Below are positions 10,473 through 23,742 of a stretch of 64,000 bases of DNA, one piece after another. Source of the stretch: Cylindrodendrum hubeiense (lineage: Eukaryota; Ascomycota; Sordariomycetes; Hypocreales; Nectriaceae); contig JAANBB010000070.1 in NCBI GenBank assembly GCA_014621425.1, positions 62,001 through 126,000 on the forward strand, given 5' to 3'. Position numbers and translations under genes: made by a program. Position 1 is the stretch's first letter; the number at the start of each line of letters is the position of its first letter. The notes under the pieces were generated by a model. It was not told where the DNA came from and did not search any database. It saw nothing but the letters and a program-made list of their open reading frames with translations.

Positions 10473-12047
10473 ATGGCGCTTCCTTCCAAGCAAGAGGTCC
10501 AAGACCTCGTCAGCAGCCTTAACCAGGCCGCACAGGCTTACTCCGATACCCCCGACTTGAATGGGTACATGTCGCGCGTCCAGATCCTCGCCAAGGCAAA
10601 GGAACTGACCCAAGCACTGATCACACCCGATCAGAAGCCCAATTATCATGGCCTCAATGTGAGCCATAACTCTCTTATCGCTGCTTCAAGATGGCATCGC
10701 CGAACCCAACTCTAGAATTATTCCCTTGCGGCTGAGCGCTTGCTTACACGATTTCTTACCGTAGATGGCGGAGCTTATTGCTGTTAGGACATTTATGAGG
10801 CTCAAGGTCCTCGACGCCATTCCAGCCACTGGATCCATATCGCTCGAGGACCTCTCGAAGGCCACCGGCGTTCAAGACTCCCTATTGGGTGCGCATTGCG
10901 CTCTGTCCATCTGCTAGTGCCAATCACAGCTAATATTTCATTTCCTAGAACGAATGGGACGTGTATTAGGTGAGTCAACCAATCTCACTTACTGATAATC
11001 GGGCCGTACTCATCGCATCACACACAGTTGCTTCCGGCTTTCTCGATCAGACCGAACCGGACGGCGGAGAGTACAGACACACCAAATTCTCTCTTGCCTA
11101 TATCCTGGATAAACCCGCCCCGGGTCATTTGTTCCTGGCCATGTAAGAGCGCCTCTGTGTGAAATCGCTGCGTTATCCCGTCTAAAACTTGATTCTTACC
11201 CCGCATAGGTACGATGAGTGGTTTAAGAATATGCACGACTTTGACGGGTATCTCGTTTCCAGCGGTAAGCTGACGGAGCCTGATGACCCGTTGAGGAACC
11301 CGTACACTGCGTACCACAAGCAGGAGGGAACACCTGTGTGGAGCATCATGATGCAGAACCCGGAAAAACTGCAGACATTCCAAACGGGCATGGCCGGTAT
11401 CGATGTTGCAATCCCAGTCACTGGCCATTTCGACTTTAGTACCCTGAAAAATAGCCCAGAAGACGACGAAAAAGGTGTCGTGGAGCTGGTGGATGTTGGT
11501 GGTGGCGAAGGCGTAGTCCTCAACAAGATCCTAGCAGCCCACCCAGAGCTCTCGCCCAAGAACTGCATCCTGCAGGAGAGGCCCGAGATGATCGAGCTCG
11601 CCAAATCGCAATCCCCTCAGTTCCAGCTCCTTGACCATGATTTTATGACCGAACAGCCCGTTAAAGGTACAATGTCGACAAATTTCCGCATTTCTAAAGC
11701 CAGGCGCTGACTTGATAACCCCAGGCGCCAAAGCGTACTTTATGCGCATGATTCTCCACGACTACGCCGACCCCGTCGGCATCCAGATTCTGACGCGTCT
11801 CGCCGAGGCCATGTCCCCTGATTCTCGCGTTCTCGTCTGCGAGATGGTCTTGGCCCCGCGTGTGGGCGAAGCTGACTTTGCATCCGCCGTTCTCGACCAG
11901 GCTGTCATGACCATGGGTGGCAAGGAACGTACCGAAGGAGGCTTCCAGAAGATGTTTGAGGCGGCGGGTCTTGAGCTGGTGCAGACATGGCGCGCCGTTG
12001 GCGTTCCGGGTGGATGCGTGGAGGCCAGGTTGAAGAGGGCATCCTGA
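10473..12047 (+). CDS. Plant-type O-methyltransferase (408 aa)
   Basis: Six exons: 10473-10658, 10765-10888, 10949-10969, 11028-11142, 11209-11666 and 11725-12047, total 1227 nt in frame. The third exon is only 21 nt. The N-terminal helical region (MAELIAVRTFMRLKVLDAIP, winged-helix type dimerisation domain) is followed by the SAM motif VELVDVGGGEGVVLNKIL, the HDFM block, and AYFMRMILHDYAD with the catalytic-type His. It ends with the ERTEGGFQKMFEAAGLELV pattern of Methyltransf_2 (PF00891) fungal enzymes, which methylate hydroxyls of polyketides or aromatics. Position next to a LaeA-like gene suggests a secondary-metabolite role, but no synthase gene is in the window. Confidence 0.88.
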
Positions 12048-12934
12048 GGTTGAAGCCAAATGGAGAAGGCCAGGTATCGTTACTATAGCGCTTCTGTTTT
12101 GAGCGAATTCGACAAATTTAATCCTCTGTAGCTAATACACCACGACCCAGGCCACTGGCTCACATCTCACGTGCTATCCGCCCAATGCCGTAGCCCATAT
12201 CTCACCCGAATGATTAGCAACCTCGACTGAATACAGAGTTGCTTCGACACAATGATTTTGCTTGAAGAGGTGAAGAAGGAATGTTTTCCTCAAACAATAA
12301 GACGCACCGCTTTAAACTAGAAAATGGAGCCCCTCCGAAAGTCTTTGCAATTGCCTTCACTCCCTCATTTAAGGACTGGGGGTTTCAATATCGCCCCCAA
12401 GATCTGAGCACGGCTACCCTATACAAGATGACACAGATGTTGGCGCAGAAGCCATTGCGTTACCGACCACAATCCACTCGAGGAAGGAAAGGAGAGACTG
12501 TTTGCGAATGCATGATAAAGTGCAACGACGAATATTAGCTAATTCAATTTCCATGCCTTGCAAATATTGAATTCGGAGCTGCGCAGAACTGCTCCGCTGT
12601 GCAAGATACCCATACCGAACCCATGAGCCGAAACAGAAAAGGGACGATGGGAGAAGACGACTAAGAGCCATTCAGAAAACAAATGAACAAGAAATTGAAG
12701 AAGTGTGAATTGTGATAATAAAGGTACATGGAATGAGCCCTGAAACCCATGAGGGCTTAGTGACTAAATCATCATAAAGAGGTTGATTCAGAAGAGGAGA
12801 TCTTGGGAAAATTGGAAAATCTCGCATTGACCAACCCTCTTGCTAAACGAGAGTCGCGTTTCAGTTTAGCAAAAAAAAATGAGCGGTTCACACAGTCCTC
12901 CAAGGAATTCGTTGATTCAAAGGATGAAAGGGAC
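12048..12934. other. Intergenic region without visible gene
   Basis: 3' flank of the O-methyltransferase, then about 0.8 kb of AT-rich sequence before the tRNA gene. Only short, unsupported frames are present. Confidence 0.5.
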
Positions 12935-12940
12935 AAAAAA
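12935..12940 (-). terminator. RNA polymerase III T-run terminator
   Basis: Six consecutive T on the minus strand, one base after the 3' end of the tRNA-Leu gene. Confidence 0.7.
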
Positions 12941-12941
12941 T

Positions 12942-13040
12942 TGATGAGACTGGGATTCGAACCCAGGAGGATTGCTCCACCAGGAATGGGTGTTAAGGTT
13001 AACCTTAACCTGGCGCCATAACCAACTCGGCCATCTCACC
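12942..13040 (-). tRNA. tRNA-Leu (anticodon AAG), with intron
   Basis: The minus strand folds as a type II tRNA. Acceptor stem GGTGAGA pairs with TCTCATC, followed by discriminator A. The D arm (GGCC...GGCGCC), anticodon stem CCAGG/CCTGG with loop TTAAGG, variable arm GGA-GCAA-TCC, and T arm CTGGG-TTCGAAT-CCCAG are all present. A 17-base intron follows the base 3' of the anticodon and contains CCTTAA, which can pair with the TTAAGG loop, as is usual for intron-containing pre-tRNAs. A T-run terminator follows. Confidence 0.93.
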
Positions 13041-13353
13041 GAATTGAATGAAAGCCGCTTCGATATTGAAATTGATAAGCTCCCCTAATGAAAAACAACT
13101 GTCGTGAAGAGCACCGAACTCTGCCTACAAAAAGTCGGTTCAGAACCATATACTTCTTCCTGTGTCGCTTTTGCCTTGTTTAGATAACCAATGGTGTACT
13201 TCACCTGCCCCGCCCGGGCTTAGGTTGAAGGACTCTTCGACGACATCGCCTAGGAAGAACCTATGAGAGGGTAGCGATTGGGTGTTTGCTATAGAACAGA
13301 CTTTCCACCCCAATAAAGAACTCGTGACCATATTTCTTTAGTTACTAAATGCT
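13041..13353. other. Intergenic region, tRNA to transporter
   Basis: About 310 bases of 3' flank of the transporter gene and 5' flank of the tRNA gene. Nothing recognisable. Confidence 0.5.
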
Positions 13354-15496
<2,143 letters not shown>

Positions 15497-17342
15497 GGCA
15501 ACTGACGTGCAATGAGAATGCAAAGAAACTTGTGAGTGAAGATGAAGTGATGGCGAAGAATTCTTTTTGAAATCTCTTTCAGGGCAATTTAAAAGCGAGA
15601 AGAATTGAGAGTGAATCAAAAGTCTGGAGAACAATGGACGCGGTGATAGAATGGAATATATATACATCCAAGACTTGAACACAAGCCTCTGGTTTATTAA
15701 AGCGGCTATCCCGCGTGCCCGGCAGCCTTTCATCGCCATGAAGCCAGTGAAGAACAACATGGCTGACACCCTGGCGCTGTGCTTAACTCCAAGCGCGATG
15801 TCGACGCCATAGAATCGTAGACATTAGCTTCAAACGGGAGGCATATTCGGAGACATGACCGATCGGTCTGATCAAACAAAAAGAAATTCACATGTTCACA
15901 AGTGAGAAAAACCTGGGCTCAAATTTGATCAACGGCTTGGAAGGAGGGGGGAGGCTGGAGAATCTTGCCAATCACGCCGGAGAAAGCTCAAAGACCTTGT
16001 ACTGACTAATGCAGACATATTAAAATGGTGTGTTAACTCGGATACCTGACCGATACATGGGTGATAAAATGGATTCTTGATACGCGGAAACCCGCAACCT
16101 TTACTACATGGGGAGGTAGTTAGTATCAATCAACCTTGTCATCTTACTGTCTCCAACCTCGTATGTTCTCTCAATCCTACCAGGGCCTTCCCCATGGGGA
16201 AAGGGCTGGGGTACGCTAATACTAATTGACACCAACCGTTGAGCCAAAGGTACAAGATCTCATTGTAGAGCGCTCACATTTATCACTATCATCAATACGT
16301 ACACAATACGCGTATCGGCGTATAGATGAAGCCTGTGATTGACGGGTAAACGAATTCAACTCCGGAGGGTAACCCCCCTTCCCCCTAGTAATAGTAATCC
16401 TCCCAAATTGAGGTTAGGGGCTGACTGAAAAATGTGCCGAGTGCGACAGTGTGTCATTCGATTTATCCTCGCCATCATGTGGTTAAATAACCCTTGGTTG
16501 TAGAAAGCCAGTCGCAAACAAGTCCGAGCAGAAGGTCGGATGAAAGGCCAGAGCAAAGTTTCATTATTACATCAACCAATAGTCATAATAGGTTGTCTTC
16601 CGGCGGTTTATTTGTTCTTGCTACTCTTTCCAGTGATACTACGTGTCTCGACAGTTGGAGGCCGTGGTGGTCGGCTCTAATTAATAAGCCGAGGGGACAA
16701 AGTAAGGGCCGGAGCTACAGATATATTGCGTAGAGCGTACCAGCATATCCCAAATTTCATCTATTACATTCTCAACCTTAGTACCGGACAGGTCTCCGAC
16801 TTGTCTCCCACATTCTTTGCGACCCAGGCTCATTCTGCCGCCTTACCTGTAGTTAGGGGCTACAATATTGATTTAGGCTATACGGAACCTTCGGCTTGGT
16901 GCGACTGCGGCGGTACTGCCCCTCCTTGTGTACGTCCAGACATTGTCTAGTATACCCCAGCTTGGAACTGAATTAGTGAACACCCAATGACTGGGGCAGA
17001 CTGGGGAAAATCCGGGGGAGGAAGTATAGGTGGGTGGAGAGATCAATGGTACGTTTGCGGGGAAAGTGCCCGTGTTAGCAAACTAGCGCCAACAGACATC
17101 ATTGCGTTGTGATTATTGTACAGTAGCAATTACAACCTGATCTTGTATGGCTCCCCACCCAATCAGTTGAGAACCTTCCTAGTTTGCATTGTGAGTTCTC
17201 GGAGAGAATTGCGCCAGGAGGTCTCTCTCTCAGCGCGATTCTCTCCGAGTCTGTTCATCCGCTCTATAAATCCAGCAAAGAACCTGTTTAACAAACCTTC
17301 TTTGCCACAATCACTTACAGTTCACGGCCACAGAAAATCAGA
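15497..17342. other. Intergenic region, transporter to GH79 gene
   Basis: 1.85 kb with divergent promoters. No convincing coding frame is present. A TATATATT stretch lies about 160 bases upstream of the transporter ATG. Confidence 0.5.
17265..17270 (+). promoter_or_regulatory. TATA box of the GH79 gene
   Basis: TATAAA 78 bases before the ATG at 17343, in a pyrimidine-rich promoter. Confidence 0.45.
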
Positions 17343-19099
17343 ATGCGCAACTATCTTATTCATGGGCTACTCGCCTTCGGCGCCGCTACCCAAGTTTACG
17401 CGGCTGGAAGTCAGTATGATTTCATATTGCAACTGCCAACGAAGAGACCAGAATGGGCAGAAAAGCTCTCCCCTCACCTCGCTGGCTTCAGTCTGGAGAT
17501 GGACCGTTGGCCAGACTGGGCTGGCAAAAAGCTTGGAAAGCCAAACAAATATTTTAACCAACTTCTACGTAACCTCGGGGAGCGAACTGGCCACATGCCA
17601 TTTCTTCGTGTTGGTGCCAATTCCCAGGATCGAAGCAGTGTTGATCTCAACGTCGAAGTTATGAATTCCACATTCCCCGAGCCTACTGAGAATGTCCCCA
17701 ACCCTGAAGCCAATCATGTTTTTATTGGGCGCGACTTTTACGCCCTGTCAGGCAACCTCCCCTCTGGCACTTCCTTTCTGTGGGGTCTAAACCTGAAGTC
17801 TCTAAATAAAACAGAGACGGTGGCTCAGGCTCATCTCTTGGCCGAGGCTTTTCAAGGGGACCGTTCTCATTTGACCAAGCATGTCAAGCTTGTTAACGTC
17901 GAAATCGGCAATGAGCCTGATTTCTATGGCCCGACTCGAACATCCCATTCTGGGCCGTACGGGAACGAATGGAATCCGCTTAACTACACAACAACCTGGG
18001 TAGAATTTGCGAAAGCCATCAGCAAAAAGATTGAATTTGGCCGGGCGGGTTCAGAAGAAAAGCCCACTCTGTCACCTGGTGCTCTTACTGGATTCAATGC
18101 ACCTGAATGGACTCCGGAAGGCCCACTCCAAGCTGGGATATTGGATGATCGGGACATACGACGCAAGACCTCCCAATTCACTGAGCACTCCTACTCCGGT
18201 GGTTTTAGCCCTTATCGTATCGTCCAGCCCGGAGAGTTGATGAACAAACTTGCCGTACGTGCGAACATGTCTGCGAAAGCGGGGGGGATTCGTGCGGTTC
18301 GGTCTGTGGGCTTGAAATACTCATTCGTAAGCACTACACTAAATTATGTTTCGTCAAGCAGTTTCTAACGCAGGCCTAGGGTGAGACAAACTCATATGCC
18401 AAGTACGTCGAGAATTGAGGTTATAGGTTTCATCAAGACTAATCAAATTTAGCCATGGTCAACCAGGTCTTAGCAACACAGTTGAAGGTGCAATCTGGAC
18501 GGTAGACTGGATGCTTCTTGGAGCTTCACTAGGCATCGAACGGATGCATTTTCACCAAGGTGTGGGCTACCGGTATAACGCTATTCAGCCAACGGATGAA
18601 TCTGATGATGGACTCAACATTACTCGTCCTCATATCTTACCGTCCTACCACGCCTTTTTGGTCGTTAATGAGGCTATCGGAAAATCCGGCAATGCTTATA
18701 TTTCTGAGATCCCGACATCCAACCTGACACTGACAGCATATGGGATTTGGGAGGAGAAACAACTCACGCGACTTGTGGTGCTAAACACCCAGGTGTATCT
18801 TGGTAATGGCGAGAAGCCGAGCATCAATGTTAATCTCGCTAGTCTAAGTGCAGACCGCCCAAAGACTGTGAAACTACTGCAATCGGAGACGACTACCGCT
18901 AATACTAATGTGTAAGTGGCTATCAAGCCTCATTCAATTATGATATTCTGACTGCTATAGAACCTGGGCTGGACAAAACTTTGAGACTCTTTCTGGTCAG
19001 CCTGAAGGTAAAGTAATGGTTCAGGAAGTGAAGGGAAGTTTGTTCAATGTGCCAGCATCATCAATTGCATTAGTTACTTTCAAGAAGGGAAGGTATTAA
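17343..19099 (+). CDS. Secreted GH79 beta-glucuronidase-like enzyme (534 aa)
   Basis: Four exons: 17343-18326, 18380-18402, 18453-18911 and 18961-19099. The second exon is just 23 nt and encodes GETNSYA. An N-terminal signal peptide (about residues 1-20, ending VYAAG) directs secretion. The TIM-barrel of family GH79 is shown by the acid/base region VEIGNEPD (Glu191) and the nucleophile region GETNSY (Glu330), followed by WTVDWMLLGASLGIERMHFHQG. The C-terminal beta domain (RLVVLNTQVYL) completes the usual fungal length. GH79 enzymes release glucuronic acid or 4-O-methyl-glucuronic acid from proteoglycans or arabinogalactan side chains. Several N-glycosylation sequons are present. Confidence 0.88.
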
Positions 19100-20763
19100 A
19101 TTACTATAAGGACTCTATTAACGGGTTGATATGCACAAGCGGTGGCACGTCTAATTTTCCAAATGATCCCACAGAGTGGCCCAGCTGTTCAGCCAAAATC
19201 ATTTACCAATTCACTGAGGCTGTGAACAGATCCCTCAAACATAATCGAATGAATTTGAAGATTATGCTCGAACCCATGATTAGGTGGAGAAAGTTGGCGA
19301 TTCCTGTCGACATACTTCGAATAGTTGTTTCTTGTTTAAAATGTAATCTCTGGATCCTTGCACGAGAAATCCTGTATATAATAGGGGGAAGATTCTCTCC
19401 CATGGTTGATGTTCGGTATTGCATCTTTTGTAAACTTCTATATTACTGTGCCATTTGATATTCTCCCACTTCAGGACAATCCGGCCATGGTGAATATTGC
19501 CCAGTTAGTAATGTAGCATGGGATTAGTTTGTGTTAAGTTTGGCATGGGATGAGCGGGTTTAACTTGTTATGTTCGCTGTTTACCTACCCTAGGTTTCAC
19601 CAGTGTTCAGAGTTTATTCGGACAGGCCTGTTGCTGCAAGGCTAGCAGGGCACTTGCTTAGACCAGGCCAGAATTCCAATATGGGCATTGCATTCTACAA
19701 CGAAAAGTTTTCCAATCAGTAGGTCACCGCACAGGTTCTATTCAAGCCCAGCTCATGTCTCCTCTCCAGATACAGCAATCCGGCCATAACAATCCAAAAC
19801 CCGTGTTAACGCAATTGATAGCAAAGGCCAGACACCACTTGACGTAGTTTGTGTATTAGGCTACCTTTTGGTGCGAATGTTATTCTAAATACTGTTACGA
19901 CATCCGCCGGTCTGTTTCTGTGGCATCTGAGAGGTAGGACGTATGAGACGAGAGGGATAAATGTTCTTGATTTCTATTGCCTGAGGACCACAGTGACCGT
20001 GGTAAGAGAGGAAGCTAACAATAGCTGATGGTTTGATGGAAACTGCCAGAATCTGTTTATGGATTGAAATGATGTAACTGGCTTCATAGCTGAAAGAGGC
20101 AAAAGCAATATGTGAATCATATCAAAACAACACATCTGTCTTTCACCGGCGACAGCTCCGTCTACTAGCGGCGGTACCTCAGATGGCAGGAGCCCGCTAG
20201 ATGTGACAGCTTCTATCGTGTGAGGTCGCAATCAAGAGGGCTAGGGAAGAAACATGGAGGTATTTTGTGGAGAAAACATCAATTGCGGGCGACTTTGGGA
20301 ACCCGCCTGTTCTGGCTACAGGGGCTGTTTTGTTAAAGCAGGCTGAGTCTTTTGGACGCATATATACAAAACGTCGATGGCCCTGCGCTTTGGTGAATTT
20401 AGTTCATTCATCAGACAAGCACTAAGCCCAATGTCTTTCCTATACGAATAGGGTTTCTTTTTGGTCTCAGAAATGAACCTGGTAGAAAAAGGAATTAAGG
20501 TTCATTAGAGGCAAATCACCACCAGGGCGCTAGCAATAAGAGAAATTCGGGACATCCGGGACACCGGCTAACCGGGACCCTAAGCCACCTTAGTCTGGTT
20601 GATGCCAAGATTATGATTCGGATGATGATGCGGTTGTGACGTGGTTATTATGCAGCACTTTGGATGCTCATCTCGGATCTAAGGGTCAGTGTTTCATCAA
20701 TGGATTTGATAAAAACATGGAGTTCCGTCAGGGACCGAGATTTGCACGGAACCTTAGAGCCTT
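19100..20763. other. Intergenic region without visible gene
   Basis: 1.66 kb downstream of the GH79 gene. Frames are short, and none shows a family pattern or a consistent exon series. Confidence 0.5.
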
Positions 20764-21111
20764 TCAAGCTTTACTTTTCCTGTGGTTGATGAAGACCTTG
20801 ATGACCTTGTGATGCAACACATTCCCTCCCTTATCGTAATGTACCCATTGCCGGCTCAGTGGTGGCACGTATACAATTACCTTATCATTAGGGTAGTGCG
20901 ACCGGCGCGCCCAGTAGACATGGAATAGAACCCGGTCGTCGAGCGGCAAGCTGTTATTGATGTTCATTAGTTGACGAACAGCAAGAACGGGTTCCACATC
21001 CACGTGCGTGACAGCCGAGAGTGTTCGTAGTGGATCGATATCGTATGTGCTAGTTCGAGGACGTTGTGGACCGATGCACGCAAGACGGCCCTGGAAAGTT
21101 GGTTTGGCCAT
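20764..21111 (-). CDS. Hypothetical small protein (115 aa), doubtful
   Basis: The frame is open upstream of ATG 21111 as far as 21198. The translation is not low complexity (for example DRVLFHVYWARRSHYPNDKVIVYVPP) and ends in a basic tail. I recognise no family, signal peptide or membrane segment. It could be one exon of a longer gene or chance. It lies head-to-head with the CCCH gene, 408 bases from its start. Confidence 0.25.
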   Translation of the reverse strand: MAKPTFQGRLACIGPQRPRTSTYDIDPLRTLSAVTHVDVEPVLAVRQLMNINNSLPLDDRVLFHVYWARRSHYPNDKVIVYVPPLSRQWVHYDKGGNVLHHKVIKVFINHRKSKA

Positions 21112-21519
21112 CAGAGCAACAGGACGACCTCGCTCTGAGATGCATAAATGCGAGCTTATAAAGCGTCTTGTGGTTACAACGCATTTCTGCACAGCCACTT
21201 GTGCGTCAGGGTTCTGTATCGCACTCTCTACCCGGGGATGCTTCCCTGTTGCCGCGGTAAGCTGGTACCGAGTAATTTAGCAGCTTAGCGTCCCCGCTCG
21301 AACACGAAACCATACCAAGCTTGAGGCCCCTTTTTTTTTCGCTCATCAAAACTCAGATCCCCTCATCATTGCTGACGTGTGTGGATTGGCATCTCGACCG
21401 GCTTCTGTGCTTCAAGTTCTCCTCGCTCGTCCATCAACCGGACTCGCCGGAACCGTCAATTTTGGCCGCGCAGCAGACTGCGATGTGGGGCCGGCCTCAC
21501 AGAGGCACGTGCTAGGAAA
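21112..21519. promoter_or_regulatory. Promoter region of the CCCH zinc-finger gene
   Basis: About 400 bases before ATG 21520. The frame is open upstream of that ATG but no earlier ATG exists in it. A poly-T tract at about 21330 may be a nucleosome-free element. Confidence 0.35.
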
Positions 21520-23091
21520 ATGGTTACACTGGGCGACGACGCACTCGAGCGGGCGGCCGAGAGGCTCGCTGGGTATCGCCGGAAGGATGACCTCGCGGAA
21601 ATCCTGGAGCAATACTCGACGCTGATCGAGGGCTACAAACGCCTGAAGAGCGATTACGAAGAGGAGCGAGAGGGACGAGAGCGGTATAAGCAGCTAGCTC
21701 GCGGGCACGAGCGCAATCCGTTCGCCCTCGTCGTCGTCGACGGAGACGGCTATGTCTTCGACGAAGCCTTTATCAGCGAGGGCGAAGAAGGCGGTATCAG
21801 AGCAGCCAAACAGCTCAACGATACCATCAAGGCGAGCCTGCGTCGCAAAGGCCTCGAAGGCTGCGAAGTCATGGTTCGCGTATACGCAAACCTCGTTGGC
21901 TTGTCCAAGATTCTTAACAAGAATGGCCTCTGCGGCGCCGAGAAGCGCTCGCTTGCGTCATTCACTGCGGGTTTTAACAGATCTTACGGTCTGACGGATT
22001 TCGTCGATGCCGGCGAGCTAAAAGAAAATGCCGACCACAAAATGAAAGCCATGTTGCGCCTGTACGCCGACAACGCGCAATGCAAGCACATTTATTTCGC
22101 AGCATGCCACGACGTGGGCTATGTCGCCGACCTTACTCCCTATAGGGGTAGCACCGACCTATTTACCTTGATCCGGACACCAAGTCTGCTATTCCATCAC
22201 GAGTTCAATAAACTCGGCATGAATATTGAAGAGCTTCCCGGCGTCTTCCGTACCACTGCTCTAACTACCTACAATTCTGTACCAGCCCAGACCTCGAAAA
22301 ATACGTCGCTGGCTATGAGAAACCACGCCGTCGAGTTACCCACCAACGCTTTGCAGCCCCTCTCTACGAACGACAGCAACGCACGTTGCACATTCTTCGC
22401 GGCTGGTAAATGCAAGTATGGTAACAGCTGCAAGTTCTCCCATGTCGATACCAAACGGCACACGGCAAAGACCACCTACAGTGGCCAGTCACCGTCGCAG
22501 ATGAGCGACAGCTGGAGGGTCAATGACAGGCCCCCAGACCATTACAGCGGCGACTCTAGTTCGCAGCGCTCAAAAAAAGATAACTCTATGCTGCCACGGC
22601 ACGAAGAAATTCCAGTTGGCTTCGTGGCAATTAACAGTAATGGAGACCGACTAGACCCCTATATCCCTTCGCCATCAATCGGCGCCCTTAAACGATTCAA
22701 GGCAATCTCCGGGCCTACAAAGCTTTGCAACAAAAAGCACCTGAGCGACTCTTGCTACGACGAGAACTGCGAATACGACCACACCCCCGTCCCCCCCGAT
22801 CTGATCCCGATCCTCGAGCTGCTGTCGCGCACTATGCCGTGCCCTAAGCGCGGCGCCTGCAGGAAGCCCAACTGCATCTACGGACACGTGTGCCAGAAGA
22901 TGGATTGCAGACGCCGGGGCGGGAAAGCCCCGTGTCGATTCCCGCTCAATATGTGTCTGGGGGATTTCGAAATGGAGACTGTCGTCCCTGTGGTCGGCGC
23001 GATCTGGGAAGACGCAAATAGTACCGGGAGCGGCGGACTTCAGATGGAGGAATCAGAGGACGGCGTGAGCATATTTAGTGGTGGAGTTTGA
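21520..23091 (+). CDS. CCCH zinc-finger protein with NYN/PIN-like domain (523 aa)
   Basis: Single exon from ATG 21520 (MVTLGDDALE). Residues 10-62 form a charged coiled coil. Residues 66-240 match the fungal DUF7923 type: FALVVVDGDGYVF, then MVRVYANLVGLSK, DAGELKENADHKMKAML and IYFAACHDVGYVADL. The acidic residues D74/D76, D172 and D198 fall where NYN/PIN-fold RNases keep theirs, so a nuclease-like fold is an inference. A CX7CX5CX3H finger lies at 290-308 (CTFFAAGKCKYGNSCKFSH), and further Cys/His clusters (CNKKH...CYDENCEYDH and CPKRGACRKPNCIYGH) follow, pointing to RNA binding. The C-terminus is acidic. A role in RNA metabolism is likely; the target is unknown. Confidence 0.82.
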   Translation: MVTLGDDALERAAERLAGYRRKDDLAEILEQYSTLIEGYKRLKSDYEEEREGRERYKQLARGHERNPFALVVVDGDGYVFDEAFISEGEEGGIRAAKQLNDTIKASLRRKGLEGCEVMVRVYANLVGLSKILNKNGLCGAEKRSLASFTAGFNRSYGLTDFVDAGELKENADHKMKAMLRLYADNAQCKHIYFAACHDVGYVADLTPYRGSTDLFTLIRTPSLLFHHEFNKLGMNIEELPGVFRTTALTTYNSVPAQTSKNTSLAMRNHAVELPTNALQPLSTNDSNARCTFFAAGKCKYGNSCKFSHVDTKRHTAKTTYSGQSPSQMSDSWRVNDRPPDHYSGDSSSQRSKKDNSMLPRHEEIPVGFVAINSNGDRLDPYIPSPSIGALKRFKAISGPTKLCNKKHLSDSCYDENCEYDHTPVPPDLIPILELLSRTMPCPKRGACRKPNCIYGHVCQKMDCRRRGGKAPCRFPLNMCLGDFEMETVVPVVGAIWEDANSTGSGGLQMEESEDGVSIFSGGV

Positions 23092-23742
23092 TCACTATGC
23101 ACCTTAGCTTACAAGATTGGAAGGAGTACTGCTCCATAAACGTATTAATACTAGAAAGCCCGTACTAGTATTTCAGATGGAGGCCCACGAAATATTATGA
23201 AAGGACCTCGGACTGATGGCGGCACATGAATAAATCTCAATAAATCTCCCTAGCTCATCGCAGTGTTCTTTCCATCCTATGGTTTTATTGGTAGTCCCCT
23301 TGCCTATGTCGACACGTGTACTAATTTTGTCCATAATATTGCAATAAATAACATCGCTCTGATTCCTCCCACTCGGCGTTGATGGATCATCGTAGCTTCC
23401 CCGCAGTTTCCACAAATGACGCTTACAGTCCGTGGTATCCCGACGGGGTGGAATCGATTGGCGGGCGCTAACAGCGCGCTCGGGGCTGTGGAGAGGCAGG
23501 TGTTAGACCGAACTAGAGACTACATCGGTAAGAGATGCCGACTGCTCCAAGCGCTTATCAGGGTTCCATTTCGAGTCGAGATATGGGCAAAGTACCCCGC
23601 GCCTTCAGGACCAAATGTGTGTCTATAAGTATCTGCATTCCTGAAAATCATTCTCTCAGGTGCTATCGACTGTACTTATTCGTATCATCATTGCGTCCGG
23701 TCACGAGCGAGAAAAGCAGAAGCTTTGGCGAGTCCCGGAACC
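23092..23742. other. Intergenic region, CCCH gene to aminotransferase
   Basis: 650 bases containing the 3' end of the CCCH gene and the aminotransferase promoter. No supported gene. Confidence 0.5.
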
